64,000 nt of DNA from Verrucomicrobiales bacterium (GTDB lineage Bacteria > Verrucomicrobiota > Verrucomicrobiia > Verrucomicrobiales > DEV007): the NCBI GenBank assembly GCA_029213065.1, contig JARGPH010000006.1, positions 62,001 through 126,000 on the forward strand, in the 5' to 3' direction. This document shows, in pieces, positions 51,905-60,044 of the stretch (position 1 is the stretch's first letter; every line of letters begins with the position of its first letter). The notes below the pieces were generated by a model. That model searched no databases and had not been told where the DNA came from. It saw only the letters and a program-made list of their open reading frames with translations. The position numbers were made by a program, and so were the translations under genes.

Positions 51905-53653
51905 TTAAACGGTGAGCTCTGGTGCTACAAAGTCTTTGTTGAAGTCGCGTCCGTGCATGGTCGCTTTGACATAGCCGTTGCGAATCACGAAGTCGCCGAA
52001 GCGTTCTCCGTCCTTCCGGTTTTTGGCGTAATCTTTGATGATAGGGCGGAGGATTTCAACGATCTCGGAGTCCTTGACGTTGGGCGCGTAGTGCGTGCTG
52101 AGTCGGTCGCCGCAAAAACCGCCACCGAGGTAAAGATTGTATTTTCCGGGGCCTCTTCCTACCAAACCGATCTCGGCGATGTAGGGACGGGCACATCCGT
52201 TCGGGCAACCGGTCATGCGAATCGTGATTGCATCGTGGCGCAGTCCAGCATCTTCAATCACTTCGTCGAGCTGGGTGATCAGGGATGGGAGATAGCGCTG
52301 TGATTCAGCAAGGGCGAGACCGCAGGTCGGCAGTGCCACGCAGGCCATCGAGTTCAGTCTCAGGGCGCTGCGCTCGTGGGCGTCGACCATCTTGTATTTT
52401 TCAAGAAGGTCGGTGATGGTTTTCTTATCCTTCGGCGCGATGCTCGAAATAATCAGGTTCTGGTTCGCGGTGACGCGCATGTCGCCTTTGTGCACTTTCG
52501 CGATCTCGCGGATGCCGGTGCGCAGCTGATATTCCTCGGTGTCGTAGACGCGACCGTTTTCGACGAAGAGGGTGAAGTGCCAGTTCCCGCTCTGGTCTTC
52601 GATCCAGCCGTAGCGATCGCCGTTGCTGTCGAATTTGAAGTCGCGGGGTTTTTCGAGTTTCTTCCCGAGGAGTTTCTCCACTTCGTCGCGGAAGCCGTCG
52701 AGCCCCATCGTTTCGATCGTATATTTGAGGCGTGCGTTGGCGCGGACTTCGCGGTTGCCGTTGTCGCGTTGAACCCGGAGAACGGATTCGGCGACGGCGA
52801 GGCAGTCTTCCGGGGTGCAGAAACCGAGGACGTCGGCGAGGCGCGGGAAGGTCTCTTCGTTGCCGTGAGTCATTCCCATGCCGCCACCAACGGTGACATT
52901 GTAGCCGACGATTTTCTCGTTCTTATCGAGAATGGCAATGAACCCGAGATCGTGCGCAAAGATGTCGACATCATTGCTCGGTGGAACCGCGATGACGATT
53001 TTGAACTTCCTTGGAAGGTAGTGCTTTCCGTAAATGGGCTCGTCGTCGTCGGCTTTCTCGCCAACGAGGTGCGGCCCGCGGGTGATTTTGATCTTTTCGC
53101 CAGTCGGATCGTCCAACCAGATTTCGTGGTAGGAAAGGGTGCGGGGACTGAGGTGATCGGAAAGGTTGCGGGAGAGTTCGATCACTTCAGGGTGAACCTT
53201 CGACTGGTGCGGGTTCGGGTTGCACATCACGTTGCGGTTCACATCACCGCAAGCTGCAAGCGTATCGAGGAGCGCGTAGTTGATTTCCGCGATCGTCTTC
53301 TTGAGGTTGTTTTTAATGACCCCGTGAAACTGGAAGGTCTGACGTGTTGTCAGTTTAAGGGCACCATTGGCGTGCTCTCCGGCGATGCGATCCATCTCAA
53401 GCCACTGCTTTGTGGTCGCGACGCCCCCGGCCATGCGAACCCGGATCATGAATGAAAAGGCGGGCTCCAACTTCTTCTTACGACGCTCCTGGCGGATGTC
53501 TCTATCGTCCTGTTGGTAGGTGCCGTGGAATTTGGTGAGCTGCTGGTCGTCCTTCGAAAGAGAGCCCGTCGCGGAATTCGCGAGGCCGTCGAGAATCGTT
53601 CCGCGGAGATAGTTGCTGGCATCTTTGATGCCTTCATTTGCTGATTTAGCCAT
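51905..53653 (-). CDS. cysI: Sulfite reductase hemoprotein beta subunit
   Basis: 582 residues reducing sulfite to sulfide at a coupled siroheme-[4Fe-4S] centre. FMIRVRMAGG and the ferredoxin-half repeats are present. The four cluster cysteines are in CVALPTCGLALAES and TGCPNGCARPYIAEIGL. Lys and Arg substrate residues lie in the VRANARLKYTIE region. Expressed with cysJ; a divergent Rrf2-type regulator starts 93 bases away, which suggests control by sulfur supply. Confidence 0.96.
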   Translation of the reverse strand: MAKSANEGIKDASNYLRGTILDGLANSATGSLSKDDQQLTKFHGTYQQDDRDIRQERRKKKLEPAFSFMIRVRMAGGVATTKQWLEMDRIAGEHANGALKLTTRQTFQFHGVIKNNLKKTIAEINYALLDTLAACGDVNRNVMCNPNPHQSKVHPEVIELSRNLSDHLSPRTLSYHEIWLDDPTGEKIKITRGPHLVGEKADDDEPIYGKHYLPRKFKIVIAVPPSNDVDIFAHDLGFIAILDKNEKIVGYNVTVGGGMGMTHGNEETFPRLADVLGFCTPEDCLAVAESVLRVQRDNGNREVRANARLKYTIETMGLDGFRDEVEKLLGKKLEKPRDFKFDSNGDRYGWIEDQSGNWHFTLFVENGRVYDTEEYQLRTGIREIAKVHKGDMRVTANQNLIISSIAPKDKKTITDLLEKYKMVDAHERSALRLNSMACVALPTCGLALAESQRYLPSLITQLDEVIEDAGLRHDAITIRMTGCPNGCARPYIAEIGLVGRGPGKYNLYLGGGFCGDRLSTHYAPNVKDSEIVEILRPIIKDYAKNRKDGERFGDFVIRNGYVKATMHGRDFNKDFVAPELTV

Positions 53654-53696
53654 GAGTCACGTAGGGTGTGAGGAGGAAACTCTAATGATTTTAAAG

Positions 53697-53725
53697 TTGC
53701 GTCGCTTACTAAGGTATTGTATTTC
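53697..53725 (+). promoter_or_regulatory. Candidate promoter in the cysI/rrf2 divergent region
   Basis: TTGCGT (53697-53702), 17-base spacer, TATTTC (53720-53725), ahead of the rrf2 start at 53747. The spacer contains TACTAAGGTATT, a possible regulator site. Confidence 0.3.
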
Positions 53726-53746
53726 CTGTTTCGCAAGCCCTTTTTA

Positions 53747-54166
53747 ATGCGCCTACCCTTAAAGACTGAATATGCGTGTCAGGTGCTGGCACAACTCGCG
53801 CGAACCTACGCGGAGGACCGCGTTCGGCAAGTTGAAGAACTGGCCAAACTGGAGGAATTGTCCCCGAACTATCTCGTTCAGATACTTACGAAGCTTCGCC
53901 AGGCCGGTTTGGTCATCAGTCGGAGGGGGAAAAACGGAGGCTATCTCCTCGCGAGGCATCCCGATGAGATCAGTCTCGCTGAAATTGCGATCGCGATGGA
54001 AGGCGGCGATTTGATCGAGGCGAGCCCGGGAAATGGCGGCGCTTCCGCCAAAGCGGTGCACGATGCGTGGGTGCGGGCCAACGATGCCCTTCACGCCAGC
54101 TGCGAAGGGATTTCCCTGTCCGAACTGATTCCTGAAGACAGCGACGCGGGAGATTGGGTTATTTGA
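53747..54166 (+). CDS. Rrf2-family transcriptional regulator (CymR-like)
   Basis: 139 residues from the ATG at 53747; MRLPLKTEYACQVL is the family start, with longer in-frame starts upstream rejected. Winged helix LSPNYLVQILTKLRQAGLVISRRGKNGGYLLAR, the Rrf2 signature. The three-cysteine Fe-S motif of IscR/NsrR is absent (only a lone Cys in HASCEG), which resembles CymR, the cysteine-metabolism repressor that acts with CysK. Divergent from cysIJ, so control of sulfite reductase is the obvious inference. Confidence 0.88.
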   Translation: MRLPLKTEYACQVLAQLARTYAEDRVRQVEELAKLEELSPNYLVQILTKLRQAGLVISRRGKNGGYLLARHPDEISLAEIAIAMEGGDLIEASPGNGGASAKAVHDAWVRANDALHASCEGISLSELIPEDSDAGDWVI

Positions 54167-54176
54167 AATAGCAGCG

Positions 54177-54197
54177 TTGGATATTTAAAATATCCAA
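54177..54197. promoter_or_regulatory. 21-bp near-perfect palindrome between rrf2 and the nucleotidyltransferase gene
   Basis: TTGGATATTT, one central A, AAATATCCAA. Ten bases after the rrf2 stop and 42 before the next start. AT-rich arms and no T run suggest an operator (for example autoregulation by the winged-helix partner) more than a terminator. Confidence 0.5.
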
Positions 54198-54239
54198 TTT
54201 GGTTGTTTTAAGTGTCTCATTAGTGTGGTATTTTGCCGC

Positions 54240-54818
54240 ATGATGGAACGTGAAAGACTGAGATCCCTGCTCCAGTTGTTGGGGGACTTTATGGATGCCG
54301 AGGGAACGCCAGATCTTCGATTGGTGGTTTCAGGTGGGGCTGCGTTGATCGCCAATGGGATTGTTGATCGATCGACGCATGATTTGGACGTGTTTGCACA
54401 GCGCGAGATGGAAGGCGATCTTAAGGCCGGGAATCCTCTCCCTGATTGGTTCCTCAGTTTGGTAAAGCGGGTCGCAAAGCAGGAGGCGTTGCCCGAAAAT
54501 TGGATTAACTCCGCGACATCGCTGGTGATGGATCTCTTGTCGATTTTGCCATCCCGGTGTTTACAAAACCTCGAAGAACGTGCCTTCGGGAACAGGCTCA
54601 GAGTGAGCTTCTTGAAAAGAGAGGCTCAGATTTTCTTGAAAGTTTATGCCTATTTCGGGCGCGTTGAGGAAAGAGACAGAGTCGATTTGAAGGCGCTTTC
54701 GCCGAGTTCAGAAGAACTTGAAATGGCCCTTCGCTGGGTGTTGGAGCATGATTTGGTCGGGGAGATTCAAATACGAGCCGCTCGCCGGGAACTGGAGGAA
54801 TTTATCGATGAAAACTGA
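54240..54818 (+). CDS. Nucleotidyltransferase-fold protein (DUF6036/AbiEii-like)
   Basis: 192 residues from the ATG at 54240 (ATG ATG pair; GTG at 54225 less likely). The polymerase-beta type NTase signature is clear: VVSGGAALIANG (Gly32-Gly33) followed by the metal Asp pair in STHDLDVF (Asp48, Asp50). Members include toxins and antitoxins of AbiE/MNT-type modules that nucleotidylate tRNA or partner proteins. Its stop overlaps the start of the following winged-helix gene (54808-54818), so the two form a coupled pair. The exact reaction is unknown. Confidence 0.75.
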   Translation: MMERERLRSLLQLLGDFMDAEGTPDLRLVVSGGAALIANGIVDRSTHDLDVFAQREMEGDLKAGNPLPDWFLSLVKRVAKQEALPENWINSATSLVMDLLSILPSRCLQNLEERAFGNRLRVSFLKREAQIFLKVYAYFGRVEERDRVDLKALSPSSEELEMALRWVLEHDLVGEIQIRAARRELEEFIDEN

Positions 54819-55809
54819 GCAGTTTAGCCATTTTTCAAAACGCTACCGTGAAGCGATTACGTCTCGCTTGTGGGATCAATGGGTGGCTATTGGTGCTGGT
54901 GGGTATTCGTCTAAGGGGCAAGCGGTGACGTGGTGCGTCGATCCTGAAGCGTTGATACTCGCGTCGTCCCGGCTTTTTCAGTATGAGCCTCGATTGAGAG
55001 ATTCCGCCCTCGAATGGATTCTCACCTTCTCTGATTTTCTAAGTATTGCCCGAATCAAGCGGATGCAAGCTGACTACGGATTTGGAGATGCTGAAGCGAT
55101 GGCTGGACTTGCCTCAAGTATTCTCGCGACTAATCCCAGCTTGAGATCCTGGCAGAGCATTGAAAAATGGAAGGACTCTTCCGTGGTTGCTGAAGCGGTG
55201 CCCTTTCATAGGCGTGGTATTGCTCCCATTTCCATATTCCGGGGCACCGGGCAACTGGTCTTGAAATTCAGGGCTTTGTTTGGAGTGACCTCAAGAGTTG
55301 AGATCTTGATTTGGATGTATCAGAGAGGCGATTGCGGACTGAGTGAAATTGCTTCCGAGACCGCATGGTTTCGGAAAACAGTGCAGAAAACGGTTACAGA
55401 TATGGCACTCTCCGGATTGGTTCAGGAGGCCGAATCCTCTGACCGACGTAAGGAATACTTTATGCCGACAAGCCCCTGGGTTGAGTTGTTTCCGAAGGGC
55501 TTTTCAATCCAGCGACGGGTGAGTCAGCAATTTCTCTACTCCGGTGTCTTTCAATTGCTGTCGACGTTGGATCGCGGAGCTTTTCAGCCACTTTCAGAGG
55601 AGGTGGGAAGACTTTTGCTCAGCGAGGCGTTGGCAGAGAGTTACCGGAATCACCAGCGGGCGAGGCGGTCGGAATTGCGGGTGTCAAATCCGGAGGAGAG
55701 CCTTGTGGAAGCGTTGGAATTGCTTGTCTCGGATGCCGAGTGCGGGGAAGTGTGGCCAGCGAGGTCCTTTGAAGTGAATCCTTCGCAGGTGAAGTTTGTG
55801 ACGACATGA
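54808..55809 (+). CDS. Winged-helix protein paired with the nucleotidyltransferase
   Basis: 333 residues from the ATG at 54808. GGAGG at 54794-54798, nine bases upstream, decides the start; a longer in-frame opening at 54718 would read through the NTase gene. Residues 1-150 are helical and unfamiliar. A winged helix at about 155-220 (RVEILIWMYQRGDCGLSEIA then KTVQKTVTDMALSGLVQ) is followed by a helical tail. It may be the regulator/antitoxin of the pair, comparable in role to AbiEi but with a different layout and the opposite gene order. Confidence 0.65.
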   Translation: MKTEQFSHFSKRYREAITSRLWDQWVAIGAGGYSSKGQAVTWCVDPEALILASSRLFQYEPRLRDSALEWILTFSDFLSIARIKRMQADYGFGDAEAMAGLASSILATNPSLRSWQSIEKWKDSSVVAEAVPFHRRGIAPISIFRGTGQLVLKFRALFGVTSRVEILIWMYQRGDCGLSEIASETAWFRKTVQKTVTDMALSGLVQEAESSDRRKEYFMPTSPWVELFPKGFSIQRRVSQQFLYSGVFQLLSTLDRGAFQPLSEEVGRLLLSEALAESYRNHQRARRSELRVSNPEESLVEALELLVSDAECGEVWPARSFEVNPSQVKFVTT

Positions 55810-55890
55810 AATTGTCGGCGCTGGATAACCGCAATCGAGTGACTTCCTTTCCGGTATTGCCTCTCTCGCATCTGGTGGCACCGTAGCAAC

Positions 55891-56580
55891 ATGCAGATTT
55901 TCATTTTGATCTTCATGATTGCTCTCGCGATCACGATGTGGGGGCAGAGCCGCTTTCGGAAGATCTATGGTCAGGAATTGGAATTTACGATCGCGTCCCG
56001 GATCACAGGAGCCGAACTCGTCGAGAAAATGCTCGCCCGTGTCGGGATCGACAATGTATCGGTCGTGAAAGGGCGCGGGATTCTTGATGACTTCTACTCG
56101 CCTGAGAGGCGGCAAATTTCCCTTTCTCCTCAGCATTTTGGCGCCTCATCATTCGCCGCTCTCGGGATGGCTGCGCAGCAGGCCGGAAAGGCGATCCAGC
56201 ACGTCGAGGGGCACAAGCCGCTCTTCTGGCGGACCACGGTGATTCGCTGGACGGTCTACCTGAGCCTGCCGCTCATCGTCATCGGGCTGGTGACACTGGC
56301 GCTGGGAATGACGAAGACCCTTTTCCCCATGGTTCTTCTGATCTGGTCACTGATTGCTTTCTGGAATGTCGCGACCATTCCCACCGAGCTCGATGCCGGC
56401 GAACGGGCCAAGCGGGTCCTCGAAGACTTGAGAGTTTTCAAAAACCTCGATGAGCGCGTCGGTGTGGAACGGGTTATGGGTGCCGCGAGCACTGCTTATC
56501 TCGATGGGTTCTCAGTCCTAACGGGATGGGCCTCGCGGATGTTTTTTCCGTGGTATCGCAAGCAATCAAGCTCGGAGTAA
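55891..56580 (+). CDS. YugP-family (Zn_peptidase_2) membrane protein with degenerate active site
   Basis: 229 residues, the family's usual size: one N-terminal helix and two C-terminal helices (about 122-165). In normal members the metal motif is AAHEVGHAIQH. Here residues 94-104 read AAQQAGKAIQH, so both zinc histidines and the catalytic glutamate are replaced (His96 to Gln, Glu97 to Gln, His100 to Lys), while the flanks and the distal TIPTELDAGERAKRVL segment are kept. It is therefore probably catalytically dead but still folded, perhaps a regulatory pseudo-peptidase. Confidence 0.8.
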   Translation: MQIFILIFMIALAITMWGQSRFRKIYGQELEFTIASRITGAELVEKMLARVGIDNVSVVKGRGILDDFYSPERRQISLSPQHFGASSFAALGMAAQQAGKAIQHVEGHKPLFWRTTVIRWTVYLSLPLIVIGLVTLALGMTKTLFPMVLLIWSLIAFWNVATIPTELDAGERAKRVLEDLRVFKNLDERVGVERVMGAASTAYLDGFSVLTGWASRMFFPWYRKQSSSE

Positions 56581-56758
56581 GTGGCAGAGTGTCGGTGAAT
56601 GTTTTGCAAGATGCCGGTTTCGGGGATGCAAATTGAACGGGTCTGCGGGTTCGTACGAAGAGTCTTACGGTGAGGGTATTTTTATAACTTGCTCAGGTAG
56701 AGTGGGTTGGTGTTGGTTTTCGGTGGGTGGCATGTGGGCTGCGTAATAGAGAGTCGCT
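56581..56758. other. 178-bp gap
   Basis: No gene, tRNA or hairpin recognised. Confidence 0.3.
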
Positions 56759-57265
56759 ATGATAACAAATCTATACGACCTCTATATTCACGAAATTAAA
56801 GACCTGCACAGCGCCGAGACTCAGATCCTGGCGGCTCTGCCAAAGCTCGCCGCACGGGCGACGTGCGAAGATCTCAAGAAAGCTTTCGAGAGTCACATTG
56901 ATGAAACCCGGGAGCAGTTGAACCGGTTGAACACCATTCTCGGAAACCGCAATGAGCGGGCGGGGAATGACGTTTGCGAAGCAACTCGCGGTCTCATCAA
57001 GGAGGGCGAATCGCTCATTGCCGACATGGCCGGGGACGTCGTCGATGCTGGACTGATCGCGGCTGCTCAGAGAATTGAGCACTACGAAATTGCCGGTTAT
57101 GGAACTGCGAAAGAATATGCGTCCGTTCTCGATTTCGACGACGATGTTAAACTGCTCGACGAAACTCTCGAAGAGGAAGCCGGTGCGAACGATAAGCTGA
57201 ACAAGCTCGCGATGGGCGGGTTCTTCAGCAAAGGGGCCAATAAAGATGCCCTCGTTAACGCATAA
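56759..57265 (+). CDS. DUF892 (YciE/YciF-like) ferritin-fold protein
   Basis: 168 residues, a four-helix bundle of the ferritin-like superfamily. It begins with LYDLYIHEIKDLHSAETQIL; acidic residues for a di-metal site occur in HEIKDLHSAE, SHIDET, QRIEHYEIAGY and LDETLEEE. Family members are stress-induced in enterobacteria and their biochemical role is unclear. It is a single gene followed by a bidirectional terminator. Confidence 0.92.
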   Translation: MITNLYDLYIHEIKDLHSAETQILAALPKLAARATCEDLKKAFESHIDETREQLNRLNTILGNRNERAGNDVCEATRGLIKEGESLIADMAGDVVDAGLIAAAQRIEHYEIAGYGTAKEYASVLDFDDDVKLLDETLEEEAGANDKLNKLAMGGFFSKGANKDALVNA

Positions 57266-57301
57266 TTTCAGACCCTCACACTCGTCAATTAATTGACGGA
57301 A

Positions 57302-57329
57302 AAGGCCTTCCTTCGGGAAGGCCTTTTTT
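57302..57329. terminator. Bidirectional intrinsic terminator
   Basis: AAGGCCTTCC, loop TTCG, GGAAGGCCTT, then TTTT on the plus strand (and A-tract giving T's on the minus strand), between the convergent DUF892 and DUF1080 genes. Confidence 0.9.
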
Positions 57330-58048
57330 CAGTCCAGGGACGTGAGCTTGATGTCTTTGAACCAGACGTATTGACCGTGGTTCTGGAGGCCGATGAAACC
57401 TCTCTTCGGCTTGTCTTTGATCGCGACTTTGAATTTATTGGTCGTGCCGTCGGGGTTTTTGCCAACTTCGGGCCAGTCGTTGACGTCGACATTGAAGGTC
57501 TCGACTCCGTTGATGTGGCAGACGATGTTCGGGCCGACTGCCTTGAGGGTGAGGGTATCCCACTCGCCGACGGGATTTGCCGGATCGGCGGTCGGGGCGA
57601 TGCCGTCATAGAAGGAGCCGTTCCGCTTTCGTGGCTCTTTGACGCCGTGGGTTTTCTGAAATCCGACGTTGTCCATGAGCTGGACTTCGAACCCCTGATG
57701 GACGGAATCCTCTTTGGTGGAGCGGTAGAAAATACCACTGTTGGCCCCTTCAGAGAGTTTGTAGGAGAGGGACAGTTCGAAGTCGCTGTATTCGCCTTTG
57801 GCCCAGATATCACCGAGGCTCTTGAGCTTTTTCTCCCCGTTTTTGGTCGTCACTTCCTTCATGTTGCAGGTGAGCGCGCCGTCGGAATCGATCTTCCAGC
57901 TGCCTTCGGGGAAATCCCAGGCATCGAGATTGCTGCCGTCGAAAAGAATCTTTGTATCGGCTGAGGTTGATGTCTCCGTGACTTGTTCTTCGACACAGCC
58001 TGAGAGGAGCAGCGCAGCGGCGAGGGCGGAAAGGGTGAGCTTCATCAT
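57329..58048 (-). CDS. DUF1080 (3-keto-disaccharide hydrolase) lipoprotein
   Basis: 239 residues with a lipoprotein signal (LLLSGC, Cys18). Concanavalin-like beta sandwich: ILFDGSNLDAWDF, FELSLSYKLSEGANSGIFYR, GFEVQLMDN, PVGEWDTLTLKAVGP, and RGFIGLQNHGQYVWFKDIKL. All these are hallmark segments of the family that is abundant in Planctomycetes and Verrucomicrobia, some of which cleave 3-keto-glycosides. Anchored at the periplasmic face of a membrane. Confidence 0.94.
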   Translation of the reverse strand: MMKLTLSALAAALLLSGCVEEQVTETSTSADTKILFDGSNLDAWDFPEGSWKIDSDGALTCNMKEVTTKNGEKKLKSLGDIWAKGEYSDFELSLSYKLSEGANSGIFYRSTKEDSVHQGFEVQLMDNVGFQKTHGVKEPRKRNGSFYDGIAPTADPANPVGEWDTLTLKAVGPNIVCHINGVETFNVDVNDWPEVGKNPDGTTNKFKVAIKDKPKRGFIGLQNHGQYVWFKDIKLTSLD

Positions 58049-58123
58049 CGTGAAGCGATACCGCTGCGGGCCCGCAGTGTCAATGGAGCGGCGGGATTGC
58101 GGAGTGATGCTAATTAAGAAGTT

Positions 58124-58193
58124 CTCACGCAGAGCCGCAGAGTTGCGGAGGCTTTTGGAAGAGAAACTCTGCAGCTCTGCGCCTCTGCGTGAG
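58124..58193. repeat. ACGCAGAG-type inverted repeat
   Basis: CTCACGCAGAG (58124-58134) and CTCTGCGTGAG (58183-58193) with further internal GCAGAG/CTCTGC pairing, followed by seven T's (58194-58200). The same motif type recurs in many bacterial genomes as a non-coding repeat. Confidence 0.7.
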
Positions 58194-58212
58194 TTTTTTT
58201 GAGTCTGACCGG

Positions 58213-59004
58213 TTATCGCGCAAAGTCGATCTTCGGGATCGCGCTGAGAAGTGTCTTCGCGGTTTCCGATTTCGGATTTTGGAAAAGCTCATCGGCTTCG
58301 CCTACTTCGACAATTTTTCCTTCATCCATTACTGCGATCCGGTCGGCAATGTAGCGAACCACGGAAAGGTCGTGGGAGATGAAAATCATCGTGAGCCCGA
58401 GTTCGGCTCTGAGTTGTTTCAGCAAATTCAGGATCTGCGACTGAATTGAAACGTCGAGTGCAGAGACGGGTTCGTCGGCGAGAATCAGCTTGGGTTCCGG
58501 TCCAATCGCGCGGGCAATCGCGATGCGCTGGCGCTGGCCTCCGGAAAACTCGTGCGGGTACTTGCGGATGTAGCGTGGATCGAGTCCGACGCGTTCCATC
58601 AGTTCGGCGACGGCCTGCTCGATGCTGTCGTGGTTGGGATGTCTCGTCCGGATCGCTTCGGCGAGGGTGCTGAAAATCGTCATGCGGGGGTTCAGCGACG
58701 CGTAGGGATCCTGAAAGATCATTTGAAAATCGCGTCGCCTCTTCCTGATCTCGCGCAGGGACAGTTCCGCGAGTCGCTCGTCCTCGAGAACCACGGAACC
58801 CGAGGTCGGCCGAAGAAGCTGCATGATCAACCGGGAGAGGGTGGATTTTCCGCAGCCGCTTTCGCCGACAAGTCCGAGAATTTCGCCCTTCTCAATCGAG
58901 AGGGTGACGCCATCGACCGCTTTCACCGTCGTGGATCGATTGCCGAGAAATCCTTCATGTTTTGTGAAGTATCGGGTCAGTTCGCTGAGTTCGAGGTAGG
59001 ACAC
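58213..59004 (-). CDS. Oligopeptide/dipeptide ABC transporter ATPase (OppF/DppF-like)
   Basis: 263 residues. Walker A GESGCGKST, Q-loop FQDPYASLNPR, signature EFSGGQRQRIAIARA, Walker B LILADEPVSALD, H-loop FISHDLSVV. It ends soon after the nucleotide-binding domain, so the C-terminal oligo_HPY extension of many OppF proteins is missing. Pairs with the OppD-like ATPase upstream in the same operon; permease and binding protein are not in the window. Confidence 0.92.
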   Translation of the reverse strand: MSYLELSELTRYFTKHEGFLGNRSTTVKAVDGVTLSIEKGEILGLVGESGCGKSTLSRLIMQLLRPTSGSVVLEDERLAELSLREIRKRRRDFQMIFQDPYASLNPRMTIFSTLAEAIRTRHPNHDSIEQAVAELMERVGLDPRYIRKYPHEFSGGQRQRIAIARAIGPEPKLILADEPVSALDVSIQSQILNLLKQLRAELGLTMIFISHDLSVVRYIADRIAVMDEGKIVEVGEADELFQNPKSETAKTLLSAIPKIDFAR

Positions 59005-59036
59005 TTTGACAGTTCGGATTTAAGATTCAGGAAGTC

Positions 59037-60038
59037 TCAGTTCGCCTTTTCCACTTCGATGGAGGCGGCGAGACAGCCGGGGCAATCCTGGACCCAGTGG
59101 TCCGGTGAAACCTCGATGAGTTGGGGGCGGAATTCAGTATGCTCCGGATCGTCGGGGGAATTTTCGCAACGGGGAGCAAAGGCGCAACCTGCAAGACTCT
59201 GTGCGAGGTTCGGGGGAAGACCGGGAATGGTGTAGAGCAAATCGCCTTTGGTCTGCATCGCGGGAATAGAGCGTTGCAAGGCGCGGGTGTAGGCATGACG
59301 CGGGGCCGTGAAAAGTGTTTTCACGGGGGCGCGTTCCACGAAGCGACCGGCATACATCACGTTGACGTAGTCGCAGACTTCGGAGACGACCGCGAGGTCG
59401 TGGGTGATGAAAATGACGGCGGTTCCGAGTTCGTTTTGGCGCGCTTTGATGAGATCGAGAACCTGTCGCTGGATTGTGACATCGAGAGCGGTGGTCGGTT
59501 CGTCGGCGATGAGAATTTTCGGGCGCGTGATCAGCGCCATCGCAATCATGACGCGCTGTCGCATACCTCCGGAAAATTCGTGAGGGTAGCTGTGGACGCG
59601 TTGCTCCGGATCGGGGATTCCGACGGCGTCGAGCTCGGCGATGGCCCGTTTCAGCGCTTCTTTTTTGGAAAGGCCTTCATGCAGCAGGAGCGGTTCGATA
59701 AGTTGGGTCGAAATTTTGAGAAACGGATTCAACGAAGTCATCGGATCCTGAAAAATGAGACCGATGCGTTTTCCGCGAACGCCGCGCAATTTTTTCTCGT
59801 TGAGCTGAAGCAAGTCGAGATCCCCGAACCGGGCTTCGCCTCCTTCGATGTGACCGGGAGGCTTCGGGATCAGGCCGAGAAGCGAGTAACAGGTCACGGA
59901 TTTTCCAGACCCGGATTCGCCGACGATGCCAACGGTTTGGCCCGCTTCGACGTCAAAAGAGACGCCGTCGACCGCCTTGACGACACCGTCGCGGGTGTGA
60001 AAACTGGTTCGCAGGTCTCTGACTTCGAGCAGTGCCAT
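59037..60038 (-). CDS. Oligopeptide/dipeptide ABC transporter ATPase (OppD/DppD-like)
   Basis: 333 residues. Walker A GESGSGKSV, Q-loop IFQDPMTSLNPF, signature EFSGGMRQRVMIAMA, Walker B ILIADEPTTALD, H-loop ITHDLAVV. The C-terminal extension has the peptide-transporter pattern GCAFAPRC...DCPGC, which carries a four-cysteine set proposed to bind Fe-S in some homologues. It is preceded by the IF-1-like gene with a six-base gap and followed by the OppF-like gene after 32 bases. Confidence 0.93.
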   Translation of the reverse strand: MALLEVRDLRTSFHTRDGVVKAVDGVSFDVEAGQTVGIVGESGSGKSVTCYSLLGLIPKPPGHIEGGEARFGDLDLLQLNEKKLRGVRGKRIGLIFQDPMTSLNPFLKISTQLIEPLLLHEGLSKKEALKRAIAELDAVGIPDPEQRVHSYPHEFSGGMRQRVMIAMALITRPKILIADEPTTALDVTIQRQVLDLIKARQNELGTAVIFITHDLAVVSEVCDYVNVMYAGRFVERAPVKTLFTAPRHAYTRALQRSIPAMQTKGDLLYTIPGLPPNLAQSLAGCAFAPRCENSPDDPEHTEFRPQLIEVSPDHWVQDCPGCLAASIEVEKAN

Positions 60039-60044
60039 GATTGA

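Noticed and set aside
52376-53455. 359-codon open frame on the plus strand opposite cysI
   Set aside because: It is exactly antisense to conserved cysI coding sequence, and its product has low complexity (many Val, Asp, Phe) typical of a shadow frame in GC-biased codons.
59121-60044. 307-codon open frame opposite the OppD-like gene
   Set aside because: Antisense shadow of a well-supported ABC ATPase; no motif in the translated product.
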